Shown here: positions 1 to 13,520 of the stretch, piece after piece | Numbering within the stretch: the stretch's first letter is position 1 | Layout of the letters: each line of letters starts with the position of its first letter | Source: Aristolochia californica | Taxonomy: Eukaryota; Streptophyta; Magnoliopsida; Piperales; Aristolochiaceae | NCBI GenBank assembly: GCA_029961685.1 | Contig: JARWKL010000004.1 | Coordinates: 30,509,610-30,573,609 of the forward strand | Length of the DNA stretch: 64,000 nucleotides | Direction of reading: 5' to 3' | Notes under the pieces: model-generated | Told to the model about the DNA's origin: nothing | Databases searched by the model: none | The model's input: the letters and a program-made list of their open reading frames with translations, nothing else | Translations under genes and position numbers: made by a program

Positions 1-1311
1 TTAGAAATCTCTTTTTTATAAAATTCCACCAAGCTAGTAGGGGGTTGTACTTGTTGAATTTCCCAAACATGGATAACAAAAGTTTGCTGTTCATTTTTAG
101 TCAGTGAAATAATTTTCTTCACTTACATTTTTTTATTGTTTTCATTTTTTTGCGTACATAAACTCTAAAATTTTCATTTTGTTGTGATTTATTTGCCCTA
201 TCTTTTCGTTTACGAGAAAAATAATAGAGTGAAAACTCAAGTTTGGATTTGAAAAAAAATTGAACATCCAAAATGAAAATGCACAAATGCTGAGAGAGAT
301 AATTCCAAGGAGTATCAATGAATTTGAAGGATTTTCGTTTTTGCAATCATCAGAAGAGGGGGGCGAGGCATTTTTAACTGAGTGTTGACTCCCAAACCAT
401 AAATCATTTCTAACAAAAATTTTAGTTGTTACACATCATTAATCTATAAAAACATTTACGATGATCTATGATTGTAAGGTCCGATTTTTGTTAAATAGGC
501 AAAAAGTGGTTTGTTTGGCTTTGATAAATATCCCATCGCACGTTAACTTGAGAATTTAATTTTTTCTACTATTTGAAATTTTTGGATCATTACGTCATTT
601 GCATCTTCAACAAGTTTCAGGCATGTATATTCACCACATTAAAAAACATGTTAGGATCCATAAGAAATCTCTTTCTTATAAATTCCACCAAACTATTTGG
701 GGTTGTACTAGTGGAATTTCCCAAACATGGATAACAAAACTTTGGTTTTCATTTATAGTGCGTGAAATAATTTTCTTCACTTACATTGATTATAGTTTTT
801 TTTTTTGCATACATAAAATCTAAAATTTTCATTTTGTTTTGATCTATTTGCCTTATCTTTTTGTTTACGATAAAAATAGGAGAGTGAAAGCTCATGTTAT
901 GATTTGAAAAAAAGTTGAACATTCAAAATGGAAATGCACAAATGTTGAGAGGGATAATTCAGAAAAGTATCTGTGATTTTTAAGGATTGTAAACTCTTTT
1001 AATTTTTTATATATTGTGTTTTGCAATCATTAGAAGAGGGGGGGCGAGGCATTTTTAACTGAGTGTTGACTACCAAACCATAAGTCATATCTAAAAAAAA
1101 ATTTAGCTGTTACACATTATTAATCGATCAAAACATTTACGATGATCTATGATTGTTAGGTCCATTTTTTGTAAAATTGGCAAAAAGTTGGTTGTTTGGC
1201 TCTCGTAAATATCCCACAGCATGTTAACTTTTGAATTTAATTTTTTCTACACCTTGAAATTTTGGGATCATTATGTCATTTGCATCATTAACACGTTTCA
1301 GGCATGCATAT

Positions 1312-1317
1312 CCACCA
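1312..1317 (+). other. Deletion junction inside a family A monomer
   Basis: CATATCCACCA is joined directly to AGTTATTAGGGG. The usual stretch with AAAACATGTTAGGATCAATT between two CCACCA copies (about 55-60 bp) is absent. The CCACCA direct repeat in intact monomers suggests a slippage or recombination deletion. Confidence 0.7.
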
Positions 1318-2579
1318 AGTTATTAGGGGTTGTACTAGTGCAATTTCCCAAACATGGACAACAAAACTTTGGTGTTCATTTTTAGTGCATGAAATAATTT
1401 TCTTCACTTACATTTATTATATTATTCCATTTTTTCCATCCATAAACTATGTAGTCTTCATTTTGTTGTGATCTATTTGCCTTATCTTTTTGTATATGTG
1501 AAAAATGGGAGTGAAAACTCAAGTTTGGATTGGAAAAGAAATTGATGATCCAAAATTGAAATGCACAAATGCTGAGAGAAATAATTTCAAAAATTATCTG
1601 TGATTTTTAAGGATTTTAAACTCTTTTAGTTTTTTATATATTGGGTTTTCCAATCATCGGAAGAGGGGGGCGAGGCATTTTTAATTGAGTGTTGAGTCCC
1701 AAACCATAAGTTATTTCTAACAAAACTTTTATCTGTGAAACATCATTAATCGATCAAAACATTTACAATGATCTATGATTTCCATGTCCGCTTTTTTTTA
1801 ATGTAGGCAAAAATTTGGTTTTTTGGCTATGGTAAATATCCCAACGCACGTTAAATTGAAAATTTAATTCTTTCTGCTCCTTGAAAGTTTTGTATCATTA
1901 GGTCATTTGCATCTTCAACACGTTTCAGGCATGCATATCCACCACATTTAAAACATGTTAGGATCAATTAGAAATATATTTCTTATAAAATTCCACCAAG
2001 CTATTAGGGGTTGTACTAGTGGAATTTCCAAAACGTGGATAACAAAACTTTGGTTTTTTTTTTTAGTGCGTGAAATAATTTTCTTCACTTACATTGTTAA
2101 TAGTTTTCAATTTTTTGCATACATTAACTCTAAGATTTTCATTTTGTTGTGATCTATTTGGCTTATCTTTTTGTTTACAAAAAAAAAGGGACAGTGAAAA
2201 CTCAAGTTTGGATATGAAAAAAAATTAAACATCCAAAAAGGAAATGCACAAATGCTGTGAGAGATAGCTCCAAAAATATTTGTGATTTTTAAGGATGGTA
2301 AACTCTTTTAGTTTTTTATATTTTGGATTTTGCAATCATCGGAAGAGGAGGGGGGAGGGGGGTGGGGCATTTTTTTCTGAGTATTGACTGCCAAACCATC
2401 AGTCATTTCTAACAAAAATTATAGCCATTACATATCAATAATCGATCAAAACATTTACGATGATCAATGATTGTTATGTCCGCTTTTTGTAAAGTCGGCA
2501 AAAAGTGGGTTCTTTGGCTCTGGTAAATATCCCACCGCACGTTAACTTGAGAATTTAATTTTTTCTACTCGAAATTTTT

Positions 2580-5500
2580 GGATCATTAGGTCATTTGCAT
2601 CTTCAACATGTTTTAGGCATGCATATCCACCACATTTTAAACATGTTAGGATCAATTAGAAATCTCTTTCTTATAAAATTCCACCAAGCTATTAGGGGTT
2701 GTACTAGTTGAATTTCCGAAACATGGATAATTAAACTTTGGTGTTCATTTTTAGTGTGTGAAATAACATTCTTCACTTATATTTATTACAATTTTAAATT
2801 TTTTGCATACATAAACTCTAAAATTTTCATTTTGTTGTGATCTATTTCCCATATATTTTTTTACGAGAAAAATGGGAGAGTGGAAAATAGAGTTTGGATT
2901 TGAAAAAAATTGAACATCTGAAAGGGAAATGCAATAATACTGTGAGAGGTAATTCTAAAAATTATCTGTGATTTTTAAGGATGGTGAACTCTTTTAGTTT
3001 TTTATATTTTGGGTTTTGCAATCATCGGCGAGGCTTTTTTAACTTACTGTTGACTCCCAAACCATAAGTCATTTCTAACAAAAATTTTAGCCATTATACA
3101 TCACTAATCGATCAAAAAATTTACGATGATCTATGATTTTTAGGACCGCTTTTAGTAAAATAGGCAAAACGAAGGTTGTTTGGCTCTGGTAAAATATCCC
3201 ACCGCACGTTAGCTTTAGAATTGAATTATTTCTACTCCTTGAAACTTTTGGATCATTAGGTCATTTGAATCTTCAACACGTTTCAGGCATGCATATCCAC
3301 CACATTTAAAACATGTTAGGATCAATTAGAAATCTCTTTCTTATAAAATTCCACAAAGCAATTAGGGGTTGTACTACTCGAATTTCCCAAACATGGACAA
3401 CAAAATTTTGGTGTTCATTTGTAATGCATGAAATAATTTTCTTCACTTACATTTATCTTTTTGTTTACGATAAAAACGGGAGAGTGAAAACTCAAGTTTG
3501 GATTGGAAAAAAATTTGAACATCCAAAATGGAAATGCACAAATGCAGAGAGAGATAATACCAAAAACTATCAGTGATTTTTAACGATGGTAAACTCTTTT
3601 AGTTTTTTATATATTGGGCTTTGCAATCATCGAAAGAGAAGGGGGGGGGGGGGGGATGCATTTTTTACTGAGTGTTGGCTCCCAAACCATAAGTCATTTC
3701 TAACAAAAATAATAATCATTACACATCAATAATCGATCAAAATATTTACGATGATCTACGATTCTTAGGTCTGCTTTTTGTAAAATAGTCAAAAAATGGG
3801 TTGTTTGGCTCTGGTTAATTTCCCACCGCACCTTAACTTAAGAATTTAATATCTTCTACTCCTTGAAATTTTTGGATCATTAGGTCATTTACATCTTCAA
3901 CATGTTTCAGGCATGCATATCCACCACATTAGGGGTTGTACTACTCGAATTTCCCAAACATGGATAACAAAACTTTGTTGTTCATTTTTAGTGCGTGAAA
4001 TAATTTTCTTCACTTATATTTATTATAGTTTTCCTTTTTTTCATACTTAAACTCTAATATTTTCATTTTGTTGCTATCTATTTGCCTTATCTTTTTGTTT
4101 ACGAGAAAAAATGGGAGAGTGAAAACTCAAGTTTGGATATGAAAAAATATTGCACATCCAAAATGGAAATGCACAAAATCTAAGAAAGATAATTCCAAAA
4201 ATTATCTGTGATTTTTAAGGATTGTAAACTCTTTTATTTTTTTTATATAGTGTTTTGCAATCAACTGAAGGGGAAGGCGATGCATTTTTAACTGAATGTT
4301 GATTCCCAAAGCATAAGACATTTCTAACAAAAATTATAGTCATTAAACATCATCAATCGATCAAAACATTTATGATGGTTTTTGATTGTAAGGTCCGCTT
4401 TTTGTAAAATAGGCAAAAAGTGGGTTGTTTGGCTCGGGTAAATATCCCACAGCATGACAACTTGAGAATTTAATTTTTTCTAGTCCTTGAACTTTTTGGA
4501 TCTTTAGGTCTTTTGCATCTTCAACACGTTTCAGGCATGCGTATCCACCACATTAAAAGCATGTTAGCATCAATTAGAAATCTCTTTCTTATAAAATTCC
4601 ATTAAGCTATTAGGGGTTGTACTAGTGGAATTTCCCAAACATGGATAACTAAACTTTGGAGTTCATTTTTAGTGCGTGAAATATTTTTCTCCACTTACAT
4701 TTATTATAGTTTAAAATTTTAAATATTCATTTTGATGTGATCTATTTACCTTATCTTTTTGTTTACGAGAAAAATGGGAGAGTGAAAACTCAAGTGTGGA
4801 TTTGAAAAAAATTGAACATCCAAATTGGAAAAGCAGAAATGCTGAGAGAGATAATTCCAAAAAGTATCTGTGATTTTTAAGGATGGTAAAATTTTTTAGT
4901 TTTTTATATATTGGGTTTTGCAATCATCGGAAGAGGGGGGCGAGACATTTTCAGCAGAGTTTTGACTTTGAAACCATAAGTTATTTCTAACAAAAATTAT
5001 AGACATTACACTTCATTTATCGATCAAAAAAATTATGATGATCTTTGATTGTTAGGTCCACTTTTAGTAAAATATGCAAAAAGTGGGTTGTTTTTCTCTG
5101 GTAAATACCCCAATGCACGTTAACCTGCGAATTTTTTTTTCTACTCCTTGAAAGTTTTGGATCATTAGGTCATTTGCATCTTCAACACGTTTCAGGCACG
5201 CATATCCACCACATTTAAAACATGTTAGGATCAATTAGAAATCTCTTTCTTATAAAATTCCACCAAGCTATTAGGGGTTGTACTAGTGGAATTTCCCAAA
5301 CTTGGATAACAAAACTTTGGTGTCTTTTTTTAGTGCACGAAATAATTTTTTTCACTTATATTCTTTATAGTTTTAAATTTTTTGCATACATAAACTCTTA
5401 AGATTTTCATTTTGTTGTGATCTATATGCCCAATCATTTTTTTATGAGAAAATTGGGAGAGTGAAAATTCAATTTTTGATTTGAAAAAAAATTTAAAATC

Positions 5501-5841
5501 CAAAAGGGAAATGCACAAATACTGAGAGAGGTAATTCCAAAAAGCATTTTTGATTTTTAAGGATGATAAACACTTTTAATTTTTTATAAATTGGGTTTTG
5601 CAATCATCGGAAAAGGGGGGTCGCGGAATTTTTAACTGAGTGTTGACTCACAAACCATAAGTCATTTCTAACAAAAATTATAACCATTACATATCAATAA
5701 TCGATCAAAACATTTATGATGATCTATAAATGTTATGTCTGGTTTTTGTAAAATAGGCAAAAAGTGGGTAGTTTGGCTCTGGTAAAATATTCCACCGCAT
5801 GTTAACTATAGAATTTAATTTTCTCTACTCCTTGAAATATT
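2580..5841 (+). repeat. Five-monomer block, copy 1 (~3.2 kb HOR-like)
   Basis: Monomers starting near 2580, 3250, 3873, 4498 and 5159. Two private deletions identify the block: about 70 bp missing at 3451-3457 (TTACATTTAT joined directly to CTTTTTG) and about 65 bp missing at 3928-3931 (CCACCACATT joined to AGGGG). Both recur about 3.19 kb downstream. The monomers at 2580 and 5159 look like hybrids of types that are separate elsewhere in the block. This is seen directly by comparing copies; inheritance by segmental duplication is inferred. Confidence 0.75.
3641..3655 (+). repeat. 15-bp poly(G) tract at the monomer hinge
   Basis: Uninterrupted G15 at the position where most family A monomers have GGAAGAGGGGGGCGAGG. 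One of the variable-length hinge homopolymers. Confidence 0.95.
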
Positions 5842-6200
5842 TGGATCATTAGGTCATTTGCATCTTCAACACGTTTCAGGCATGCATATCCACCACATTT
5901 AAAACATGTTCATTTTTAGTGTGTGAAATAATTTTCTTCACTTACATTTTTTATAGTTTTAAATTTTTTGCATACATAAACTCTAAAATTTTCATTTTTT
6001 TGTGATCTATTTTTTATATACTTTTTTACGAGAAAATGGGAGAGTGAAAACTCAAGTTTTGATTTGAAAAAAAATTGAACATCCTGAAGGGAAATGCAAT
6101 AAAACTGTGAGAGATAATTCCAAAAAGTATATGTGATTTTTAAGGATGGTAAACTCTTTAGTTTTTTATGTTTAGGGTTTTGCAATCAACGAAAGGGAGA

Positions 6201-6216
6201 GGGGGGGGGGGGGGGG
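6201..6216 (+). repeat. 16-bp poly(G) tract at the monomer hinge
   Basis: G16 following GGGAGA and followed by TGGTGTGGCG, at the same hinge position as the other G tracts of block A(+). Confidence 0.95.
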
Positions 6217-6830
6217 TGGTGTGGCGTTTTTAACTGAGTGTTGACTCCAAAACCATAAGTCATTTCTAACAAAAAAATTATCTGTTAGACATCATTAATC
6301 GATCAAAAAAATTACGACGATCTATGATTGTTAGGTCCGCTTTTAGTAAAAGAGGCAAAAAGTAGGTTGTTCAGTTCTGGTAAATATCCCACCGCACGTT
6401 AACTTTAGAATTTAATTATTTCTACTCCTTGAAATTTTTGGATCATTAGGTCATTTGCATCTTCAACACGTTTCAGGCATGCATATCCATCACATTAAAA
6501 ACATATTTGGATCAAATAGAAATCTCTTTCTTATAAAATTCCACTAAGCAATTAGGGGTTGTACTACTCGAATTTTCCAAACATGGATAACAAAACTTTG
6601 GTGTTCATTTGTAATGCGTGAAATAATTTTCTTCACTTATATTTATCTTTTTGTTTACGAGAAAAACGGGAGAGTGAAAACTCAATTTTGGATTTGAAAA
6701 AAAATTGAACATCCAAAATGGAAATGCACAAATGCTGAGAGAGATAATACCAAAAACTATCAATAATTGTTAAGGAAGGTAAACTCTTTTAGTTTTTTAT
6801 ATACTGGGCTTTGCAATCATCGGAAGAGAA

Positions 6831-6844
6831 GGGGGGGGGGGGGG
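6831..6844 (+). repeat. 14-bp poly(G) tract at the monomer hinge
   Basis: G14 following CGGAAGAGAA. Its position and left flank match the tract at 3641-3655 one five-monomer block upstream, so the expansion may be inherited with that block. Confidence 0.95.
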
Positions 6845-7679
6845 ATTTTTTAAGTGAGTGTTGACTCAAAAGCCATAAGTCATTTCTTACAAAAATAATA
6901 ATCGTTACACGTCAACAATCAATCAAAACATCTACGATGATCTATGATTGTTAGGTCGGCTTTTTGTAAAATAAGCAAAAAATGGGTTGTTTGGCTCTGG
7001 TTAATTTCCCACCGCACGTTAACTTGAGAATTTAATCTCTTCTCCTCGAAATTTTTGGATCATTTGGTCATTGGCATCTTCAACATGTTTCTGGCATGTA
7101 TATCCACCACATTAGGGGTTGTACAAGTCGATTTTCCCAAACATGGATAACAAAACTTTGTTGTTCATTTTTAGTGCGTGAAATAATTTTCTTCACTTAC
7201 ATTTATTATAGTTTTCCTTTTTATACATACTTAAACTCTAATACTTTCATTTGGTTGAGATCTATTTGCTTTATCTTTTTGTTTACGAGAAAAATGGGAG
7301 AGTGAAAACTCAAGTGTGGATTTGAAAAAAATTGAACATCCAAACAGGAAATGCAAAAATGCAGAGAAAGACAATTCCAAAAAGTATCTGTGATTTTTAC
7401 GGATGGTAAAATTTTTTAATTTTTTATATATTGGGTTTTGATATCATCAGAAGAGGCGTGGCGAGGCATTTTTAAAAGAGTGTTGATTCCCAAACCATAA
7501 GTCATTTCTAAAAAAAATTATATATGTTACACATCATTAATTGATCAAAACATTTACAATGATCTATAATTGTTAGGTCTGCTTTTTGTAAAACAGGCAA
7601 AAAGTGGGTTGTTTGTCTCCGATAAATATCTCAATGCACGTTAATTTGAGAATATTTTTTTTCTACTCCTTGAAAGTTT

Positions 7680-9729
7680 GGGATCATTAGGTCATTTGCA
7701 TCTTCAACACGTTTCAGGCACACATATCCACCACATTTAAAACATGTTTGGATGAATTAGAAATCTCTTTCTTATCAAATTCCACCAAGCTATTAGGGGT
7801 TGTACTAGTGGGATTTCCCAAACGTGGATAACAAAACTTTGGTGACTTTTTTTAGTGCGTGAAATAATTTTTTCACTTACATTCTTTATAGTTTACAATT
7901 TTTAGCATACATAAACTCTAAGATTTTCATTTTGTTGTGATCTATTTGCCTTATCTTTTTGTTTACGAAAAAAAGGGAAAGTGAAAACTCAAGTTTGGAT
8001 TTGAAAAAAATTTGAACATCCAAAAAGGAAATGCACAAATGCTGTGAGAGATAATTCCAAAAAGTATCTATGATTTTTAAGGATGGTAAACTCTTTTAGT
8101 TTTTTACATATTGGGTTTTGGAATCATCGAAAGAGGGGGGGCGAGGAATTTTTAACTGAGTGTTGACTCCCAAACCATAAGTCATTTCTAACAAAAATTA
8201 TAGCCGTTACACATCAATAATCGATCAAAACATTTACGATGATCTATGATTGTTAGGTCCACTTTTTGTAAAATATGAAAAAAGTGGTTTTTGGCTCTGA
8301 TAAATATCCCACCGCTTGTTAATTTGAGAATTTAATTTTTTCTACTCCTTGAAATTTTTGGATCATTAGGTCATTTGCATCTTCAACATGTTTCAGGCAT
8401 GCATATCCACAACATTTAAAACATGTTCGGATCAATTAGAAATCTCTTTCTCATAAAATTGCACCAAGCTATTAGGGGTTCTACTAGTTGAATTTTCGAA
8501 ACATGGATAAAAAAACTTTGGTGTTCATTTTTAGTGCGTGAAATAATATTTTTCACTTACATTTATCATAATTTTCAATTTTTTACATACATAAACTCTA
8601 AAATTTTCATTTTGTTGTGATCTATATGCCCTATCTTTTTTTTTTTTACGAAACAAATGGGAGAATGAAAATTCAATTTTGGATTTGAAAACAAAATTGA
8701 ACATCCAAAAGGGAAATGCACAAATACTGAGAGAGGTAATTTCAAAAAGTATTGTGATTTTTAAGGATGGTAAACACTTTTAATTTTTTATATATTGGGG
8801 TTTGGAATTATCGGAAGAGGGGGGGGGGGGGGGGTGCTTAACTGAGTGTTGACTCCCAAACCATAAATCATTTCTAACAAAAAAAATAGCCATTCCATAT
8901 CAATAATCGATCAAAATATTTACGATGATCTATGATTGTTATGTCAACTTTTTTTAATATCGGCAAAAAGTGGGTTGTTCAGCTCTGATAAATATCCCAC
9001 AACATGGTAACTTGAGAATTTAATTTTTTCTACTCCTTGAAATTTTTGGATCATTAGGTCATTTGCATCTTCAACACATTTCGGGCTTGCATATCCACCA
9101 CATTTAAAAGATGTTCGGATCAATTAGAAATCTCTTTTTTATAAAATTCCACCAAGCTAGTAGAGGGTTGTACTTGTTGAATTTCCCAAACATGGATAAC
9201 AAAACTTTGGTGTTCATTTTTAGTGCGTGAAATAATTTTATTCACGTTCATTTTTTATAGTTTTCAAGTTTTTACATACATAAACTCTAAAATTTTCATT
9301 TTCTTGTGATCTATTTCCTATATTTTTTTTTACGAGAAAAATGGGAAAGTGAAAACTCAAGTTTGGATTTGAAAAAAAATTGAACAACCGAAAGGGAAAT
9401 GTAATAATACTGTGAGAGATCATTCCAAAATGTATATGTGATTTTTAAGGATGGTAAACTCTTTTATTTTTTTATATTTTGGGTTTTGCAATCATCGGAA
9501 GGGGAGGGGGGAGGCTTTTTTAACTAAGTGTTGACTCCCAAACCATAAGTCATTTGTAACAAAAAATTTAGCCGTTACACATCATTAATCGATCAAAAAA
9601 ATTACGGTGATCTATGATTGTTAGGTTCGCTTTTAGTAAAATAGGCAAAAAGTGGGTTGTTTGGCTCAGGTAAATATCCCACCACACGTTAACTTTAGAA
9701 TTTAATTTTTTCTACTCCTTGAAACATTT
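7680..9729 (+). repeat. Trimer HOR of family A, copy 1 (about 2.05 kb)
   Basis: Three distinguishable monomers in order. The first has AAACGTGGATAAC and TTTTTAGCATAC. The second has TTTTCGAAACATGG, CTATATGCCCTATC and AATACTGAGAGAGGTAA. The third has AGCTAGTAGAGGGTTGTAC and GCTTGCATATCC, with AATAATACTGTGAGAGATCA. The same order recurs in the next 2.06 kb. The unit overlaps the second five-monomer block, so the array is a mosaic of overlapping duplications and not one clean HOR. Confidence 0.7.
8819..8834 (+). repeat. 16-bp poly(G) tract at the monomer hinge
   Basis: G16 following TCGGAAGA. The usual CGAGGCATTTTTAAC after the hinge is shortened to TGCTTAAC, so a small deletion accompanies the tract. 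Confidence 0.95.
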
Positions 9730-11787
9730 GGATCATTAGGTCATTTGCATCTTCAAAACGTTTAAGGCACGCATATCCACCACTTTTAAAACATGTTAGG
9801 ATCAATTAGAAATCTCCTTCTTATAAAATTCCACCAAGATATTAAGGGTTGTACTAGTGGAATTTCCCAAACGTTGATAAAAAAACTTTTGTGTTTTTTT
9901 TAGTGCATGAAATAATTTTCTTCACTTACATTTTTTATATTTTTAAATTTTTAGCATACATAAACTTTATGATTTTCATTTTGTTATGATCTATTTGCCT
10001 TATTTTTTGGTTTACGAAAAAAAAGGGAGAGTGAAAACTCAAGTTTGGATTTAAAATAAAATTGAACATCCAAAAAGGAAATGCACAAATGTTGTGATAG
10101 ATAATTCCAAAAAGTATTTGTGATTTTTAAGGATGGTAAACTCTTTTAGTTTTTTCCATATTGGGTTTTGCAATCATCGGAAGAGGGGGGGAGCAAGGCA
10201 TTTTTAACAAAGTGTTGGCTCCCAAACCATAAGTCATATCTAACAAAAAATTTAGCCGTTACACATCTTTAATCGATGAAAACATTTACAATGATCTATG
10301 ATTGTTAGGCCCACTTTTTGTAAAATAAAAAAAAAAAATGGTTGCTTGGCTTTGGTAAATATCCCACCGCACATTAACTTGAGAATTTAATTTTTTCTAC
10401 TCCTTGAAATTTTTGGATCATTAGGTCATTTGCATTTCAACATGTTTCAGGAATGCATATCCTCCTCATTTAAAACATGTTAGGATCAATTAGAAATATT
10501 TTTCTTATAAAATTCCACCAAGCTATTAGGGGTTGTTCTAGTTGAATTTTTGAAACATGGATAACAAACTCTGGTGTTCATTTTCAGCGCGTGAAATTAT
10601 ATTCTTCACTTACATTTATTATAATTTTCAATTTTATACATACATAGACTCTAAAATTTTCATTTTGTTCTGAGCTATATGCCCTATCTTTTTTTTACGA
10701 GAAAAATGGGAGAGTGAAAATTCAATTTTGGATTTGAAAAAAAATTAAACATCTAAAAGGGAAATGCACAAATACTGAGAGAGGTAATTCCAAAAAGTAT
10801 TTGTGATTTTTATGGATGGTAAACACTTTTAATTTTTTATATATTGGGTTTTGCAATCATTGGAAGAGGGGGGGGGGGAGGGTGCGCTGCATTTTTAACT
10901 GAGTGATGAATCCCAATCCATAAGTCATTTCTAACAAAAATTATAGCCGTTACATATCAATAATCGATCAAAACATTTACGATGATCTATGATTGTTATG
11001 TCAGCTTTTTGTAAAATAGGCAAAAAGTGGGTTGTTTGGCTCTAGTAAATATCTCACCGCATGTTAACTTGAGAATTTAATTTTTTCTACACCTTGAAAA
11101 TTTTGGATCATTAAGTCATTTGCATCTTCAACACATTTCAGGCATGCATATCCACCACATTTAAAACATGTTAGGATCAATTAGAAATATTTTTTTTATA
11201 AAATTCCACCAAGCTAGTCGGGGGTTGTACTTGTTGAATTTCCCAAACATGGATAACAAAAGTTTCGTGTTCATTTTGAGTGCATGAAATAATTTTATTC
11301 ACATACATTTTTTTATAGTTTTCAAGTTTTTGCATACATAAACTCTATAATTTTCATTTTGTTTTATCTATTTCTTATATTTTTTTTACGAGAAAAATGG
11401 GAGAGTGAAAACTCAAGTTTGGATTTGAAAAAAAATTGAACAACTGAAAGGGAAATGCAATAATACTGTGAGAGATCATTCCAAAAAGTATATTTTATTT
11501 TTAAGGATAGTAAACTCTTTTGGTTTTTTGTATTTTGGGTTTTGCAGTCATCGGAAGGGGAGGGGGGGTGGAAGGCTTTTTTAACTGAGTGTTGACTCCC
11601 AAACCATAAGTCTTTTTAACAAAAATTTTAGCCGTTACAAATCATTAATCGATAAAAAAATACGATGATCTATGATTGTTAGGTCCACTTTTAGTAAAAT
11701 AGGCAAAAAGTGGGTTGTTTGGCTCAGGTAAATATCCCACCGCACGTTAACTTTAGAACTTAATTTTTTCTACTCCTTGAAACTTTT
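9730..11787 (+). repeat. Trimer HOR of family A, copy 2 (about 2.06 kb)
   Basis: Repeats the three monomer types of the preceding trimer in the same order (starts near 9730, 10414 and 11106). The third again has the unusual AGCTAGTCGGGGGTTGTAC and TGTGAGAGATCATTCC. Differences between the copies are frequent (my eye estimate is several percent up to about 10%), so this duplication is older than the one in the right-hand part of the window. Confidence 0.7.
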
Positions 11788-13181
11788 GGATCATTAGCTC
11801 ATTTGCATGTTCAACACGTTTCAGTTATGCATATCCACCATATTTTAAACATGTTAGGATCAATTAGAAATTTCTTTCTTATAAAATTCCTCCAGACAAT
11901 TAGGGGTTGTACTACTCGAATTTCCCAAACAAGGCTAACAAAACTTTAGTGTTCATTTTTATTGCGGGAAATAATTTCTTCCACTTACATTTATTATAGT
12001 TTTCAATTTTTTGCATACATAAACTCTAAAATATTCATTTTTTGTCATCTATTTGCCTTATCTTTTTGTTTACGAGAAAAATAGGAGAGTGAAAACTCAA
12101 GTGTGGATTTGAAAAAAAATTGAAAATCCAAAATGGAAATGCACAAATTCTGAGAGAGTTACCTCCAAAAAGTATCGGTGATTTTTAAGGATGGTAAACA
12201 CTTTCAGTTTTTTTTATATTGGGTTTTTCAATCATGGGAAGAGGTAGGTGAGGCATTTTTAACTGAGTGTTGACTCCTAAACCATAAGTCATTTCTAACA
12301 TAAATTATAGACGTTACACATCATTAATCGATGAAAACATTTACGATGATCTATAATTATTATGTCTGCTTTTTTTAAAACAAGCTAAAAGGGCGTTGTT
12401 TTTCTCTGGTAAATATCCCACCGCATGTTAACTTGAGAATTTAATTTCTTCTACTGCTTGAAATTTTTGGATCATTAGGTCATTTGCCTCTTCAACATGT
12501 TTCTGGCAAGCATATCCACCACATTTAAAACATGTTAGGATCAATTAGAAATCTCTTTCTTATAAAATTCCACCAACCTATTAGGGGTTGTACTAGTGGA
12601 ATTTTCCAAACATGGAAAACAAAACTTTGGTGTTCATTTTTAGTGGGGAAATAATTTTCTTCACTTACATTTATTATAGTTTTCAATTTTTTGCGAACAT
12701 AAACTCTAAAATTTTCATTTTGTTGTGATCTATTTGCCTTATCTTTTTGTTTATGAGAAAAATGGGAGAGAAACCTCATGTTTGGATTTGAAAAAAAATT
12801 GAACTTCCAAAATGGAAATGCACAAATCCTGAGAGAGATAATTCCAAAAAGTATATGTGATTTTTATGGATTGTAAAATCTTTTAGTTTTTTCTATATTG
12901 GGTTTTGCAATCATCGAAAGAGGGGGGCGAGGTTTTTTTAACTGACTGTTGACTCCCAAACAATAAGTCATTTCTAACAAAAATTATAGTCGTTACACAT
13001 TATTAATCAATCAAAACATTTACGATCATCTACGATTGTTCAGTCCGCTTCTCGTAAAATAGCTAAAAAGTGGGTTGTTGCGCTCAGGAAAATATACCAC
13101 CGCTCGTTAACTTAAGATTATAATTTTTTCTACACAAAATTTTTGGATCATTAGGTCATTTTCATCTTCAACATGTTTCTG

Positions 13182-13197
13182 GCATGCATGCATGCAT
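13182..13197 (+). repeat. (GCAT)4 microsatellite, first copy
   Basis: Four GCAT units where neighbouring monomers have only GCATGCAT. It expands the self-complementary ATGCAT part of the monomer core. It was copied to 13505-13520 by the 323-bp duplication. Confidence 0.9.
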
Positions 13198-13504
13198 ATC
13201 CACCACATTTAAAACATGTTAGGATCAATTAGAAATCTCTTTCTTATAAAATTCCACCAAGCTATGAGGGGTTGACTCCCAAACAATAAGTCATTTCTAA
13301 CAAAAATTATAGTCTTTACTCATTATTAATCAATCAAAACATTTACGATCATCTACGATTGTTCAGTCCGCTTCTCGTAAAATAGCTAAAAAGTGGGTTG
13401 TTGCGCTTAGGAAAATATACCACCGCTCGTTAACTTAAGATTATAATTTTTTCTACACAAAATTTTTGTATCATTAGGTCATTTTCATCTTCAATATGTT
13501 TCTG

Positions 13505-13520
13505 GCATGCATGCATGCAT
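13505..13520 (+). repeat. (GCAT)4 microsatellite, second copy
   Basis: Same four GCAT units, exactly 323 bp downstream of the first. The expansion therefore predates the 323-bp duplication. Confidence 0.9.

Larger units (their letters stand above)
5842..9046 (+). repeat. Five-monomer block, copy 2 (~3.2 kb HOR-like)
   Basis: Carries the same two deletions as the block starting near 2580, at 6641-6647 and 7111-7114 (offsets 3190 and 3183). The monomer starting near 7047 begins like the one at 3873 but ends like the one at 4498, including the run GGTAAAATTTTTTA. One monomer has therefore probably been lost by unequal exchange. An extra deletion of about 90 bp is present at 5908-5913, where AAAACATGTT joins CATTTTTAG. 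Confidence 0.72.

Noticed and set aside
2600..2660. CENP-B box in the conserved core
   Set aside because: No TTCG..A..CGGG-type match is present; only AT-rich palindromic words are seen.
2681..2700. TTAGGGG / TTAGGG words as possible telomere repeats
   Set aside because: They occur once per monomer (GCTATTAGGGGTTGTAC in A, CTATTAGGGTTGAAC in B) and never in tandem.
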